A DNA stretch of 64,000 nt from the NCBI GenBank assembly GCA_021737145.1, contig JAIPEN010000002.1:1-64000 (forward strand), written 5' to 3'. Source of the stretch: Desulfarculaceae bacterium (lineage in GTDB: Bacteria > Desulfobacterota > Desulfarculia > Desulfarculales > Desulfarculaceae). Made by a program: the position numbers and the translations under genes. The notes under the pieces are model-generated. The model saw only the letters and a program-made list of their open reading frames with translations, was not told the DNA's origin and searched no databases. Every line of letters starts with the position of its first letter. The first letter of the stretch is position 1. Below are positions 16,861-25,410 of the stretch, in pieces.

Positions 16861-18340
16861 CTTTGCTCTCCTGCCGGGCATAGCGGGCCCACAGGCCCAG
16901 GGAGCGGGCCAGGTCGGCCTCGGACTTGGCCTGGTCGTAGCGGGCGGCGGCCGAGCGCTGGCGGGCCCGGCTCAGGTCCAGCTCGGCCTCCAGATAGCGG
17001 GTCACCGTGGCCGCGCCTCCATCGTATTGCCGCTGCACCAGGGTGAGCGACTCCCGGGCGCTACGCACGCTGGCGGTGCTCACCCGGCCCCGGGCCTTGG
17101 CCTCTTCCAGGTTCAGATAGGCCGAGCGCACCTCCAGCTGCACCTGGCGGGTGGCCTTGCTGTCCGCGGCCAAAATGCGCTCCAGGCGGGCGCTGGCCGC
17201 GCGCACCTCGGCCGGGGTGGAGAACCCGGTGAACAGGTCCCAGTTCAGGGCGAGCCCGGCCACCCAGTTGGCCTTGTTGGCATCGAACTCGTCCGGCGTC
17301 TGGGCGTCCATGTACAAACGGCCTTGGGCGTCCAGGGTGGGCAGATACCCGGCCTTGGCCTGGTCCAGGCCCATGCGGGCTCGCTCCACCTGGCGGCGGG
17401 CCTTTTTGAGCTCCGGCCGCAGCTCCAGGGCCACGCCCAGGCCGTCGCGGTAGGCGGGGGGGATCTTGACCCCCGGGGTTCTGCACTCCACCGGGGTGAA
17501 CTCGGCGTCCGGGTCGGCCCCCATGAGGTTGGCCAGGGCGGCCAGGGACAGGCGGTAGTTATTGTTGGCCCTGACCAGGGACTCGTGGGCCGAGGCCAGG
17601 CGCACATCCAGAGATAGCACATCGGACTTGAGCGCGCCGCCGGCCTCGTGGCGCACCCGCATGGCCCTGAGCTGGGCGCCCACCGTCTTTTGGCTGTCCC
17701 GGGCGATGGCCGCGAAGTCACGCGCGGCCAGGGCGTTGTAGTAGGCCTGGATCACCGAGGCCACCAGGGCGTTCTCCACGCTTTGGCGGTCCAGGCGGCT
17801 GATCTCCAGGCCGGTCTCGGCCATGCGCCGCTGCAAGAGGTCGCGGCCGCCCCGGTAGAGGTTCCAGCCCGCGCCCAGGCCCGCCTCGAAGTTCTGGAAG
17901 GTGCCCGGCTGGTTGAAGTTCACGTTGTTGCCCAGGCTGCGCTGGTCGATGGTGGAGAACAGGTAGGCGCTGGGCGCATCGCCTCTCTGGTAGGAGCCGG
18001 TCAGGCGCAGGCGGGGCCAAAAAGCGGCCTGGGCCCGGTCCACCAGGGCCTCGGACTGGCGGATGCGGGCCAGGGCCATCTGCTGGTCCGGGCTGTGGGC
18101 CAGGGCCAGGCCGATGGCCGCGCGCAAATCCAGGCGGGCGGGAAGCTTGACCTCGGGCGGGGCCGCGGGGGTCTTGCCTTTGGCCGCCGAAGGGGCCGGC
18201 TCGGCGGCCCGGCGCTCCTGCTTGACCGACTGATAGGAGTACTTAGAAGCCGGGGCGCAGCCCAGGAGCAGGGCTAGGCCGATGAGGGCGATGGAAAGCA
18301 AGGCGGTTCGCCTTGGGTGTGAGCTGTTGCATTGGGTCAT
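16850..18340 (-). CDS. Outer-membrane efflux lipoprotein, TolC/NodT-like
   Basis: Outer-membrane channel of the RND system, 496 residues. The N-terminus is a lipoprotein signal with lipobox LLLGC (Cys28), so the protein is probably lipid-anchored. Two OEP repeats follow, starting near LDLRAAIGLALAHSPD and ending in RYLEAELDLSRARQRSAAARYDQAKSEADLARSLG, with long coiled-coil-like Ala/Arg/Glu helices. First gene of the efflux operon. About 150 bp separate it from the truncated remnant upstream, in an AT-richer stretch (18370-18420) that probably holds the operon promoter. Confidence 0.9.
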   Translation of the reverse strand: MTQCNSSHPRRTALLSIALIGLALLLGCAPASKYSYQSVKQERRAAEPAPSAAKGKTPAAPPEVKLPARLDLRAAIGLALAHSPDQQMALARIRQSEALVDRAQAAFWPRLRLTGSYQRGDAPSAYLFSTIDQRSLGNNVNFNQPGTFQNFEAGLGAGWNLYRGGRDLLQRRMAETGLEISRLDRQSVENALVASVIQAYYNALAARDFAAIARDSQKTVGAQLRAMRVRHEAGGALKSDVLSLDVRLASAHESLVRANNNYRLSLAALANLMGADPDAEFTPVECRTPGVKIPPAYRDGLGVALELRPELKKARRQVERARMGLDQAKAGYLPTLDAQGRLYMDAQTPDEFDANKANWVAGLALNWDLFTGFSTPAEVRAASARLERILAADSKATRQVQLEVRSAYLNLEEAKARGRVSTASVRSARESLTLVQRQYDGGAATVTRYLEAELDLSRARQRSAAARYDQAKSEADLARSLGLWARYARQESKDAP

Positions 18341-18488
18341 AGGCTGCGTTCTGGGGCCGATCAGATCCTTGAATTAACACCGGTTGCTGACATGCCTTAA
18401 AATATAACATGTTTTCAAAGCGCCGTTTTGGCGGGCCAAGGAGGGCTGGATCAAACCCCGGCCCTGGCCAGGACCATGCCCCGGCGAT

Positions 18489-18683
18489 TCACTTGATGTC
18501 CACCAGCCAGCCCCAGGGCCGGCCCTGGTCGTCCACCGCGTTGAAGGGCGGGTAGTCCTCGCCGATGGCCACGGTGATCGATTGGGGGGACTGGGAGGCG
18601 AATGCCGGCCCGGCCGCTGTCATGCAAAACAGCAGCAATAACAAAAGAGGCCAGATGAGGCAGCGGGGCAATCGGCCAGCCAT
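18489..18683 (-). pseudogene. Truncated periplasmic binding-protein (SBP_bac_3-like) remnant
   Basis: A 64-residue reading frame with a good signal peptide (long Leu core, AFAS cleavage site) followed by ITVAIGEDYPPFNAVDD and GRPWGWLVDI. That is the first strand and loop of a type II solute-binding domain (usual length 220-270 residues). The frame then stops. No continuation of the fold was recognised in the other frames for the 150 bp that follow, so the gene looks like a decayed remnant of an amino-acid binding protein or of a sensor kinase carrying this domain. A genuine small secreted peptide is less likely. Confidence 0.55.
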
Positions 18684-18923
18684 GAGGTCTCCAGTTAGGA
18701 ATCTGCGGTGTGTTTAATATCATAGTCCATCAGGCAGGTGGTAGGGAAGAATCCAATGGCCGGGGGGAGATTCCCGCCCTGGCCGCGCTTTACTTGGGGA
18801 GCATTGTCCCGCCGGCCCTCAATGTCTTGTCCGGTCCTCAATGCCTTATAATGTTGCTAGACTTTAAGCGTGTGATTATCCGCCTGCCGTTCCACCGGCT
18901 AAAAAAAACCCATGGGAGGCGTC

Positions 18924-19976
18924 ATGAGAATAAGCTTACTGGCCGTTTTATTGTCCTTTGCCCTGTTGCTTGCGGCCCAGGCCCCGGCCCGGGCCCTGGA
19001 CACCGTGGAGGAGTACATCCGCGAGTATCCCAACCAAGAGCAGGTGAAGATGATGCGGGCCTGGCTCCAGAAGCACAAAAAAGGCACCTTCAGCTTCACC
19101 GGGTTGGTGGACCCCAAGGACACCACGGTGGTTACCCCCCAGGCCACGGTGGATTATGGGTATAACTGGTTCAGTCTTTCCGAGGGGCCGGCCGTGCTGC
19201 GGGTGCCCGCCTATGACAAGTTCTTTTCGGTTTCCATCTTTGACATGAAGCACAACGTGCCGGCGGTCATCGCCAACCCCAAGAAGCCCCTTCTCATCAA
19301 GCGGCCGGGCCAGAAGGCGCCGCCGGGCGATTTTACGGTGGTGGAGTTGGAAACCGACCAGGGTCTGGTGCTCACCCGCATGGTGGTGGTGGACAACCTG
19401 GAGCAGGTTAAACGCCTGCGCAAGAAGCTGGCCATGCAGGGCGGCAAGGGCGACATGGACCGCGACGTGCAGCGCTTCTCGCCCCAGACCGAGAAGGCCG
19501 CCCAAGCGGTAATCGAAGCCATGGTCCCTTTCCTGAATCCGGACACCGCCTTTGGGGCCAAATCCGGCCAGGTGGGCGAGCTTTCCCTGGCCGCCGGGGT
19601 GCGCATCGGCCAATTGGGCACCCCGCCGGGCACGGTGCGCTACCGCACCATCATGACCGACAGCCAGGGCCGGCCCTTCAGCGGCAAGGACACCTATGTC
19701 CTCACCGTTCCGGCCAACATCGTGAAAAAGAGCGGCTACTACTCCATCACCATCTATGGCAAGGACAACAAGCTGCTCATTCCCAACTCCCAGAAGCGCT
19801 ACGACCGCACCACCTACTCGTCCAAACCCAACCCGGACGGCACCTACACCATCACCCTGAGCCCCCAGGGCGATGGCCTCAACGGCATCCCCACCGGCAA
19901 GCCCTTTTACGCCATTCTCCGGGCCTATGTGCCGGTGGAGGGAGCCGACCTTACGGTGAAGGTGAACAAAAAGTAA
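18924..19976 (+). CDS. Secreted DUF1254/DUF1214 protein
   Basis: A 350-residue exported protein with a signal peptide ending about ARA (residue 24). The DUF1254-like region (YNWFSLSEGPAVLRVPAYDKFF, then a FDMKHN segment) is followed by a C-terminal DUF1214 domain (DSQGRPFSGKDTYVLTVPAN to FYAILRAYVPVEG). Function of this family is not established; beta-rich folds are predicted for relatives. ATG at 18924 is supported by GGGAGG just upstream; the ATG 12 bases before is within that site. A paralogue follows after 30 bp, so the two likely form an operon. Confidence 0.8.
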   Translation: MRISLLAVLLSFALLLAAQAPARALDTVEEYIREYPNQEQVKMMRAWLQKHKKGTFSFTGLVDPKDTTVVTPQATVDYGYNWFSLSEGPAVLRVPAYDKFFSVSIFDMKHNVPAVIANPKKPLLIKRPGQKAPPGDFTVVELETDQGLVLTRMVVVDNLEQVKRLRKKLAMQGGKGDMDRDVQRFSPQTEKAAQAVIEAMVPFLNPDTAFGAKSGQVGELSLAAGVRIGQLGTPPGTVRYRTIMTDSQGRPFSGKDTYVLTVPANIVKKSGYYSITIYGKDNKLLIPNSQKRYDRTTYSSKPNPDGTYTITLSPQGDGLNGIPTGKPFYAILRAYVPVEGADLTVKVNKK

Positions 19977-20006
19977 GGCCCCGCGCCGCATTCAGGAAGG
20001 AATCGC

Positions 20007-21485
20007 ATGACCCGCAAAAGCATTTTGCTCATATTGACCTCTTTCGTCTTGGCCGCCGGTCTGCTCGCGGCCGGCGGGGCTGCTCCAGCCCGGGGCGGGG
20101 AGAAGACCCTGGACACCTACGTGGGCCAGCTGGTTTTTCAAGACCAGACCATAACCCAGGCCACCGCCAAGAAGCTGCACCGCCGCATGGACCTGCAACG
20201 GGCCTCACAGCTGGTGCTGTGGTCTCTGCCCGCGGTGAGCCTGTATCAACTGCACCAGATGTTCCTGCATGAGTTGAAGGCCGATCCCCGCCAGCCGGTG
20301 ATCGGTCTGTTCGAGGGCTACGACGCGGTCTACCCTTTTCTCACCGCCAACGCCACCACCCCCTACACCGTGTCGGTGCTGGACCTGAAGCAAACCGGTC
20401 CGGTGGTGGTGGAGATACCGGCGGGCGAGGTTTACGGAGTGGCCAACGACGCCTGGCAACAGCCCATCAAGGAGATCGGCTCGGGCCGGGCGGAGCGCCT
20501 GCTGTTCCTGGGGCCCGGCCAAAAGGCCCCCCAGGATTTCAAAGGCGAGGTGATCCCGTCGCCCACTTATATGATGATGTATTTCTATCGGGTGCTGGGC
20601 ACCGGGCCCGAGGCCAAGGCCCTAAAGACCGCGGTCAAAGCCTATCGTCTGGATCAAGCGGCCCGGCCGCCCCAGACCAAGTACGTGAAGTACCAGCCCC
20701 GGGCCGGGGCCGAGGTGGTGTTGAACACCCCGCCCGCGGGCATGGCCTATTGGAAGCTGGTCAATGATTACGTGCAGCAGGAGCCCCTGGCCGGCCGCGA
20801 CCGCTTTTTCTACGCCTGGCTGACCACCCTGGGCATCGCCAAAGGCCAGCCTTTCCAGCCCAGCGCCTACCAAAAAGAGGTGCTGCAGGAAGGGCTCACC
20901 GTGGGCATGGCCATGGCCCAGGCCACGGCCTTTAACAAGCGTTTTCCCAGCGCCCGCTACATGGGAGACTCCGGTTGGGAAGACGTGATGGCCGGCATGG
21001 ACCCCCGGATCGACCTGCCGGACCGCTCCATGTTCGACGAGCGGGCCTCCTATACCTTTGAGGCGGTGACCACCTCCCAGGGCATGACCAAGCGGGAGGA
21101 GGGCAAGGGCTCGGCCTATCTGGGCACCTACTACGACAGCCAGGGCAACGCTCTGATGGGCGGCCACACCTATAGGCTGCATCTGGAGCCCGATCCGCCG
21201 GCGGCCAACTTCTGGTCGGTGACGGTGTACGACATCGCCAACCGCCTGTTGATCCGGAATAAGATCCGGCGCTCGGATCTGTCCTCGCGCATGCGGGGGC
21301 TCAAGAAAAACGCCGACGGTTCGGTGGACCTCTACTTCGGGCCCCAGGCCCCCCCGGGCGAGGAGTCCAACTGGGTGCAGACCAATCCCGGCGAATCCTT
21401 TTTCATCTATCTGCGGCTCTACGGGCCGCTTAAGCCTTTCATTGAGCAGAAGTGGCCCATGAACCGGGTGGAGCGCATCAAATAG
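20007..21485 (+). CDS. Secreted DUF1254/DUF1214 protein, longer paralogue
   Basis: A 492-residue exported protein with signal peptide (ends about residue 30). It contains a full DUF1254 domain (LFEGYDAVYPFLTANATTPY to GPVVVEIPAGEVYGVANDAW) and a C-terminal DUF1214 domain (YDSQGNALMGGHTYRLHLEP to FFIYLRLYGP). Tyr and Trp are frequent. GAAGGA lies eight bases before the ATG. Domain order matches the preceding gene, which has a shorter DUF1254 half, so the pair probably arose by duplication. A hairpin terminator follows at 21514. Confidence 0.82.
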   Translation: MTRKSILLILTSFVLAAGLLAAGGAAPARGGEKTLDTYVGQLVFQDQTITQATAKKLHRRMDLQRASQLVLWSLPAVSLYQLHQMFLHELKADPRQPVIGLFEGYDAVYPFLTANATTPYTVSVLDLKQTGPVVVEIPAGEVYGVANDAWQQPIKEIGSGRAERLLFLGPGQKAPQDFKGEVIPSPTYMMMYFYRVLGTGPEAKALKTAVKAYRLDQAARPPQTKYVKYQPRAGAEVVLNTPPAGMAYWKLVNDYVQQEPLAGRDRFFYAWLTTLGIAKGQPFQPSAYQKEVLQEGLTVGMAMAQATAFNKRFPSARYMGDSGWEDVMAGMDPRIDLPDRSMFDERASYTFEAVTTSQGMTKREEGKGSAYLGTYYDSQGNALMGGHTYRLHLEPDPPAANFWSVTVYDIANRLLIRNKIRRSDLSSRMRGLKKNADGSVDLYFGPQAPPGEESNWVQTNPGESFFIYLRLYGPLKPFIEQKWPMNRVERIK

Positions 21486-21513
21486 CCGCTTGACTCCCGG
21501 ACGGCAAGCCCAT

Positions 21514-21555
21514 GGCCCGCCGGCGGCGCGCAAGCGTCTCCGGCGGGCCGCTTTT
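21514..21555 (+). terminator. Intrinsic terminator after the DUF1254 pair
   Basis: Nine-base perfect stem GGCCCGCCG/CGGCGGGCC with an 18-nt loop, followed by GCTTTT, 28 bp after the stop codon and just upstream of the csoR promoter. Confidence 0.65.
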
Positions 21556-21558
21556 GGC

Positions 21559-21587
21559 TTGACCGGGCCGTGGCTTCCGGTTATACA
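21559..21587 (+). promoter_or_regulatory. Sigma70 promoter of the csoR-ATPase operon
   Basis: TTGACC (21559-21564) and TATACA (21582-21587) are separated by exactly 17 bases and lie 33 bp before the csoR ATG. The -10 box is inside the left arm of the operator palindrome. Confidence 0.7.
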
Positions 21588-21606
21588 CATACCATGTATA
21601 TGTATA
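21582..21606. promoter_or_regulatory. Candidate CsoR-family operator overlapping the -10 box
   Basis: Inverted repeat TATACACATA-CCATG-TATATGTATA, arms matching at 9 of 10 positions. It covers the -10 box and start-site region, the expected place for repression, and is immediately followed by the AAAAGGAGG ribosome-binding site of csoR. Its AT-rich arms differ from the G-tract operators of typical copper CsoR proteins. Confidence 0.6.
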
Positions 21607-21619
21607 AAAGGAGGCGGGC

Positions 21620-21895
21620 ATGGCCCTGTGCGGCGACGACCATCCCAAGCTGGTAGCCAGGATCAACCGGATCGAGGGTCAGGTGCGCGGTCTGCGCAAG
21701 ATGGTGGAGGAGGACCGCGACTGCATGCAGGTGCTCAAGCAGGTGGCCGCCGCCCAGGGCGCCTTGCGCTCCCTGGGGGCCGTCATTCTGGAGGACCACC
21801 TCAAGGGCTGCGTGGCCACGGCCATGGCACAGCATGACCACGAGTCCGAAACCATTGCGGAAGTGGTGGAAATCTTCAACAAGTTCATCAAGTAG
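21620..21895 (+). CDS. csoR: CsoR/RcnR-family metal-sensing repressor (DUF156)
   Basis: All-helical tetrameric repressor that leaves DNA on binding metal or an electrophile. The 91-residue protein has the family core RINRIEGQVRGLRKMVEEDR. The ligand positions read Cys35, His60 and Cys64, the C-H-C pattern known for Cu(I)-sensing CsoR, whereas RcnR and FrmR have other residues at the third site. It is the first gene of an operon with a P1B metal pump 10 bp downstream and has a palindromic operator over its promoter, so it most likely represses the pump until metal is present. Metal identity is an inference. Confidence 0.85.
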   Translation: MALCGDDHPKLVARINRIEGQVRGLRKMVEEDRDCMQVLKQVAAAQGALRSLGAVILEDHLKGCVATAMAQHDHESETIAEVVEIFNKFIK

Positions 21896-21905
21896 AGGCA
21901 TCACC

Positions 21906-23795
21906 ATGATCGGCCGCTTTGCCCACCTTGGCTCCTATCAGGAGCTTCTGAAGCTAAAGGACTTCTATATCGCCGGAGCCGGAGCCCTCTTGGCCCTGGC
22001 CAGCTATCTGGTGGACTACAGCCAGGCCGCCCCCAGCCTGCTGGGCTCTGGGCTGGCCCTGGCGGCGGTGGCGGTCAACGGCCTGCCCATCGTTTGGGGC
22101 GCGCTCAAGGGCCTGGTGCGGCGCGAGGTCAACGTGGACGAGCTGGTCAGCCTGGCCATCGTGGCCAGCCTGGTCCAGGGCGAGTTCCTCACCGCCGCGG
22201 TGGTCAGCTTCGTGATGACCCTGGGCGGGCTCATCGAGCAGGCCACCAGCGAGTCGGCCCGCAACGCCATCCGGGCCCTGATGAACATCTCGCCCGACAC
22301 GGCCACGGTGATGGTGGACGGGGCCGAAAAAGAGGTGCCCGTGGACCGGGTGGCCGTGGGCGACGTGATTCTGGTAAAGCCGGGCGAGCGGGTGCCGGTG
22401 GACGCCGAGGTGCTGGTGGGGGTGAGCCTGCTGGACGAGTCCAGCATGACCGGCGAGCCCCTGCCGGTTGAAAAGAAAGAGGGCGACCCCATCCTGGCCG
22501 GCACCCTTAACCTCAACGGGGTCTTGCAGGCTTCCACCAGCAAGGTGGGCTCGGACACCACCCTGGGCAAGGTGATAAGCCTGGTGGGCCAGGCCGAGCA
22601 GCACCGGCCCCAGGCGGTGCGCCTGGTGGACCGCTACGCTACCTGGTTCACCCCGGCCATCCTGGGCTGCGCCGGGCTCACCTGGCTGATCACCGGCAAC
22701 CTGGACCGGGCGGTGGCGGTGCTTATCGTGGGCTGCCCCTGCGCCCTTATCCTGGCCGCGCCCACGGCCACGGTGGCCGCCCTGGGCCGCGCGGCCAAGG
22801 CGGGCATCCTGATCAAGGGCGGCCAGTACTTGGAGCGCATGGCCGCAGTCAAGGCGGTGCTTTTCGACAAGACCGGCACCCTTACCCTGGGCCAGCCCCG
22901 GGTGGAGGACATCTCCTGCGTGGAGGGGGTGGAGCACGATGAACTGCTGACCTACGCGGCCAGCGCGGAGCAGCACTGCTCCCATCCCCTGGCCCGGGCG
23001 GTGCTCAAGTCGGCCCAATACGCCCGCATCGCCCTGCGCGGGGCTGAAAGCGCCTTTCACGAGATCGGCCTGGGAGTCAAGGCGGTGATCGACGGCTCGC
23101 TCATCGAGGTGGGCGGGGCCGACCTGGGGGCCGGGGCCGCCGCCCTGCCCGGGCCCCTGCGCGAGGGGGTGAACCGCTCCCTGGAGCGCGGGGTCACTCC
23201 CCTGGTGGTGTACCGCGACAACCAGCCGGTGGGCCTGCTGGAGGTGAGCGACACCACGCGGCCGGGAGTGGGCGAGACCCTGGAGCGCTTCCGGGATTTG
23301 GGGGTGGCCGAGAGCGCCATACTCTCCGGCGACCACGCCAAGGCGGTGGCCCGGGTGGCCCGGGCGGCGGGCATCAACTCGGTGCACGCCGGGCTCAAGC
23401 CGGCGGACAAGGTGACGGTGATCCAGGAGTATCAGGCCCGGGACCTGCCGGTGATGTACGTGGGCGACGGCATCAACGACGCCCCGGCCCTGGCCGTGAG
23501 CTCGGTGGGCGTGGCCATGGGCGCGGCGGGCACCGACGTGGCCCTGGAGACCGCCGACGTGGCCCTGACCCACGACGACCTGGCCCGCCTGCCCTGGGTC
23601 ATCGGCCTGTCGCGGCGCATGCTGGCCATCATCAAGATCAACATCGCCTTCGGGGTGGGCTTCAACGCCCTGGCCGTGGTGGCTTCTGGCCTGGGCTGGC
23701 TGAGCCCCATTGCCGCCGCCGTCACCCACAACGTGGGCAGCGTGCTGGTGGTGCTGGCCTCGGCCAGCCTGGCGGTGTATCCGGAAAAGGGCTGA
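21906..23795 (+). CDS. P1B-type heavy-metal-transporting ATPase
   Basis: Membrane pump that exports a transition metal using ATP, 629 residues and lacking an N-terminal metal-binding domain. Visible parts are the actuator TGEP loop (residues 182-185), the transmembrane CPC metal motif (277-279), the phosphorylation motif DKTGT (Asp321), an HP pair (CSHPLARAV), and the hinge GDGINDAPALA. The last helices read GFNALAVV and THNVGSVLVV. They lack the CopA MxxSS signature and the ZntA Lys/Asp pair, so they do not fit Cu or Zn classes cleanly. The operon repressor has a Cu-like ligand set, so the metal is uncertain (Cu, Zn, Mn and others remain possible). Confidence 0.88.
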   Translation: MIGRFAHLGSYQELLKLKDFYIAGAGALLALASYLVDYSQAAPSLLGSGLALAAVAVNGLPIVWGALKGLVRREVNVDELVSLAIVASLVQGEFLTAAVVSFVMTLGGLIEQATSESARNAIRALMNISPDTATVMVDGAEKEVPVDRVAVGDVILVKPGERVPVDAEVLVGVSLLDESSMTGEPLPVEKKEGDPILAGTLNLNGVLQASTSKVGSDTTLGKVISLVGQAEQHRPQAVRLVDRYATWFTPAILGCAGLTWLITGNLDRAVAVLIVGCPCALILAAPTATVAALGRAAKAGILIKGGQYLERMAAVKAVLFDKTGTLTLGQPRVEDISCVEGVEHDELLTYAASAEQHCSHPLARAVLKSAQYARIALRGAESAFHEIGLGVKAVIDGSLIEVGGADLGAGAAALPGPLREGVNRSLERGVTPLVVYRDNQPVGLLEVSDTTRPGVGETLERFRDLGVAESAILSGDHAKAVARVARAAGINSVHAGLKPADKVTVIQEYQARDLPVMYVGDGINDAPALAVSSVGVAMGAAGTDVALETADVALTHDDLARLPWVIGLSRRMLAIIKINIAFGVGFNALAVVASGLGWLSPIAAAVTHNVGSVLVVLASASLAVYPEKG

Positions 23796-23810
23796 GCACG
23801 CCGCACATGG

Positions 23811-23850
23811 GCGCGGGACGGTCCGGCGGGGCTGCCCGCGCTCGTTTTTT
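23811..23850 (+). terminator. Intrinsic terminator of the csoR-ATPase operon
   Basis: GCGCGGG and CCCGCGC form a 7-bp stem with a 17-nt loop, followed by CGT and six T (T-run 23845-23850), 15 bp after the ATPase stop codon. Confidence 0.7.
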
Positions 23851-23955
23851 GCCCTCCCCCCGGCAAAAAATCACCACGGGAAGGATTATTTTTATTAAAT
23901 TGGAGGGCGAACGGCTCTTTCCGGGGCCCGGCGGCAACCCAAGCGGACGGCGAAC

Positions 23956-24990
23956 ATGAAGACCTGGATCGTGAACCTGACCCTGGCCGCGCTGGTTCTG
24001 GCGGCGGGAGCCGCCTGGGGCGGCCAGGCGGTGACCACCCTGGAAGAGGTGTACCTGGCCATCAACCAGGACAAGGAGATAAACCTCTGCGGCTATTACA
24101 ACGAAGGCGGCAAGGTGCTGCAGATCAAGCAGTCGGGCAGCTCCATCAAGGGCTACATCTCCCAGGGGGGCACCGGCTGCATCTCCGCGCCGGAGCTGTA
24201 TTTTCACGGCACCCTCAGCGGGCTGAAGTTCACCGGCAAGATGATCGTGTGCAATCCGGACATCTGCGTGGAGGCGGGAAAGATGCCGCCCACCCGCGAG
24301 ACCGACTTCAACTTCGTGGCCTTTGAGGACGGCAAGCGCCTGGTGGGGACCTGGATCTACGACAGCATCGAGTACAAGGAAGAGGGCGGCCAGGTGGTGA
24401 GCTGCTGGGACGCGGGGCAGGAGGAGCGCCCGGACTTTTTGGCCACCCGCACCGGGGACGACTGCGCCTCGCTGCAGCGGGCCCTGGAAAACCAGAAGAA
24501 GATGCTTTCCTACTACACCGGCTACCTGGTCACCCGGACCGGGGCGGTGGTGGGCCCGGACGGCCGGGAGGTGGCCGGCGACTTCAACCATTTTCAGTCC
24601 TGGCTGGAAAACCAGGCCAGCCAGCCCCAGGCGGGCAACAGCGGGGTGGACGGGTCCATCAGCTTCTGGGAGTTCAACGACGTGATGTCCGGCAACACCC
24701 GGGGCCACGCCAGCCTCTGCTGGTGCGACAGCTCATGCACCAAGAACACGGCCGTCGACTGCCAGGAAACCTGGGCCGAGGACGAGTGCCGAACCCACGA
24801 GGCGGCCCACTGCCAGACCATCATGGATTTTTGCGAACAAAACCTGGTGGGCAAGAGCTACGACCAGGCCTGGGCCGCCTGGCAGGCCTACCTGGGCGAC
24901 ACCGCCGCGCACATGGCCGACGAGATCAACGCCTACCAGACCAGCATCGCCTATCTGGAGGAACAGCTGAAGCAGGGGGGCTGCAACTGA
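23956..24990 (+). CDS. Secreted Cys-rich protein with HEAAH metalloprotease-like motif
   Basis: A 344-residue exported protein of unrecognised family. The signal peptide ends around AAWGG (residue 23). Residues about 25-150 are beta-rich with several cysteines (NLCGYYNEGG, VCNPDICVEAG). The C-terminal third is helical and contains CRTHEAAHC (His281, Glu282, His285). It is followed about 36 residues later by MADEINAYQTSIAYLEEQ. The HExxH plus a downstream glutamate preceding an AY helix is the arrangement of gluzincin-type metallopeptidases, but no family could be assigned. At least 15 cysteines suggest disulfides. An AT-rich stretch at 23880-23905 probably holds the promoter. Confidence 0.7.
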   Translation: MKTWIVNLTLAALVLAAGAAWGGQAVTTLEEVYLAINQDKEINLCGYYNEGGKVLQIKQSGSSIKGYISQGGTGCISAPELYFHGTLSGLKFTGKMIVCNPDICVEAGKMPPTRETDFNFVAFEDGKRLVGTWIYDSIEYKEEGGQVVSCWDAGQEERPDFLATRTGDDCASLQRALENQKKMLSYYTGYLVTRTGAVVGPDGREVAGDFNHFQSWLENQASQPQAGNSGVDGSISFWEFNDVMSGNTRGHASLCWCDSSCTKNTAVDCQETWAEDECRTHEAAHCQTIMDFCEQNLVGKSYDQAWAAWQAYLGDTAAHMADEINAYQTSIAYLEEQLKQGGCN

Positions 24991-25000
24991 GCTGGGGGGG

Positions 25001-25174
25001 TTAGTCCACCCGCTCGAAGTATTGCGTTTCCGAGCCGCACTTGGGGCAGACCCAGTCGGCGGGCAGATCGCCGAAAGCGGTGCCAGGCATCACCCCTGTC
25101 TCATAGTCGCCTTCGGCCGGGTCGTAGACATATCCGCAGGGGCATTCGTATTGAGCCATATCTTGCTCGGTCAT
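25001..25174 (-). CDS. Rubredoxin with a shortened first Cys knuckle
   Basis: Small cytoplasmic one-iron electron carrier, 57 residues, with the conserved [26 protein letters not shown] pattern of rubredoxin. The C-terminal knuckle is normal CxxCG. The N-terminal one reads ECPCGY, so only one residue separates the two cysteines instead of two. AGGAAG precedes the ATG at 25174; the internal ATG at 25159 is an alternative. A zinc-ribbon gene lies 38 bp upstream on the same strand. Rubredoxins pass electrons to superoxide reductase, rubrerythrin or oxygen reductases; the nearby peroxiredoxin suggests an oxidative-defence context, which is inference. Confidence 0.85.
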   Translation of the reverse strand: MTEQDMAQYECPCGYVYDPAEGDYETGVMPGTAFGDLPADWVCPKCGSETQYFERVD

Positions 25175-25212
25175 GACGCGCTTCTTCCTGGGGCTCCCGG
25201 CCGGGAGCCTCC

Positions 25213-25410
25213 TCAGTTCAGTTGATCCAGGCGGCCCCGCCAGGAGCAGTGGTTGCAGTAGATTTGGCTGTCTCCGGTGAGCGCGGGGGCGTCGTCCTGA
25301 ACCTCCTCGAAGACCGGAACCCCGCCGTGAATGGCGAACTCGGTGGTCTCGTAGGGGTCGTCGTCGTCCTTTACGTAAAAACGCTCGCTTTGGCAGGCTG
25401 GGCAGGGCAT
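25213..25410 (-). CDS. Small zinc-ribbon protein of unknown function
   Basis: A 65-residue acidic protein with CPAC near the N-terminus and CNHC near the C-terminus, about 45 residues apart, forming a four-cysteine metal site of zinc-ribbon or rubredoxin-like type. The central part is rich in Asp and Glu (KDDDDPYE). No specific family was recognised. GGAGTCCGCC precedes the ATG. It is directly upstream of the rubredoxin and probably co-transcribed. Confidence 0.6.
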   Translation of the reverse strand: MPCPACQSERFYVKDDDDPYETTEFAIHGGVPVFEEVQDDAPALTGDSQIYCNHCSWRGRLDQLN

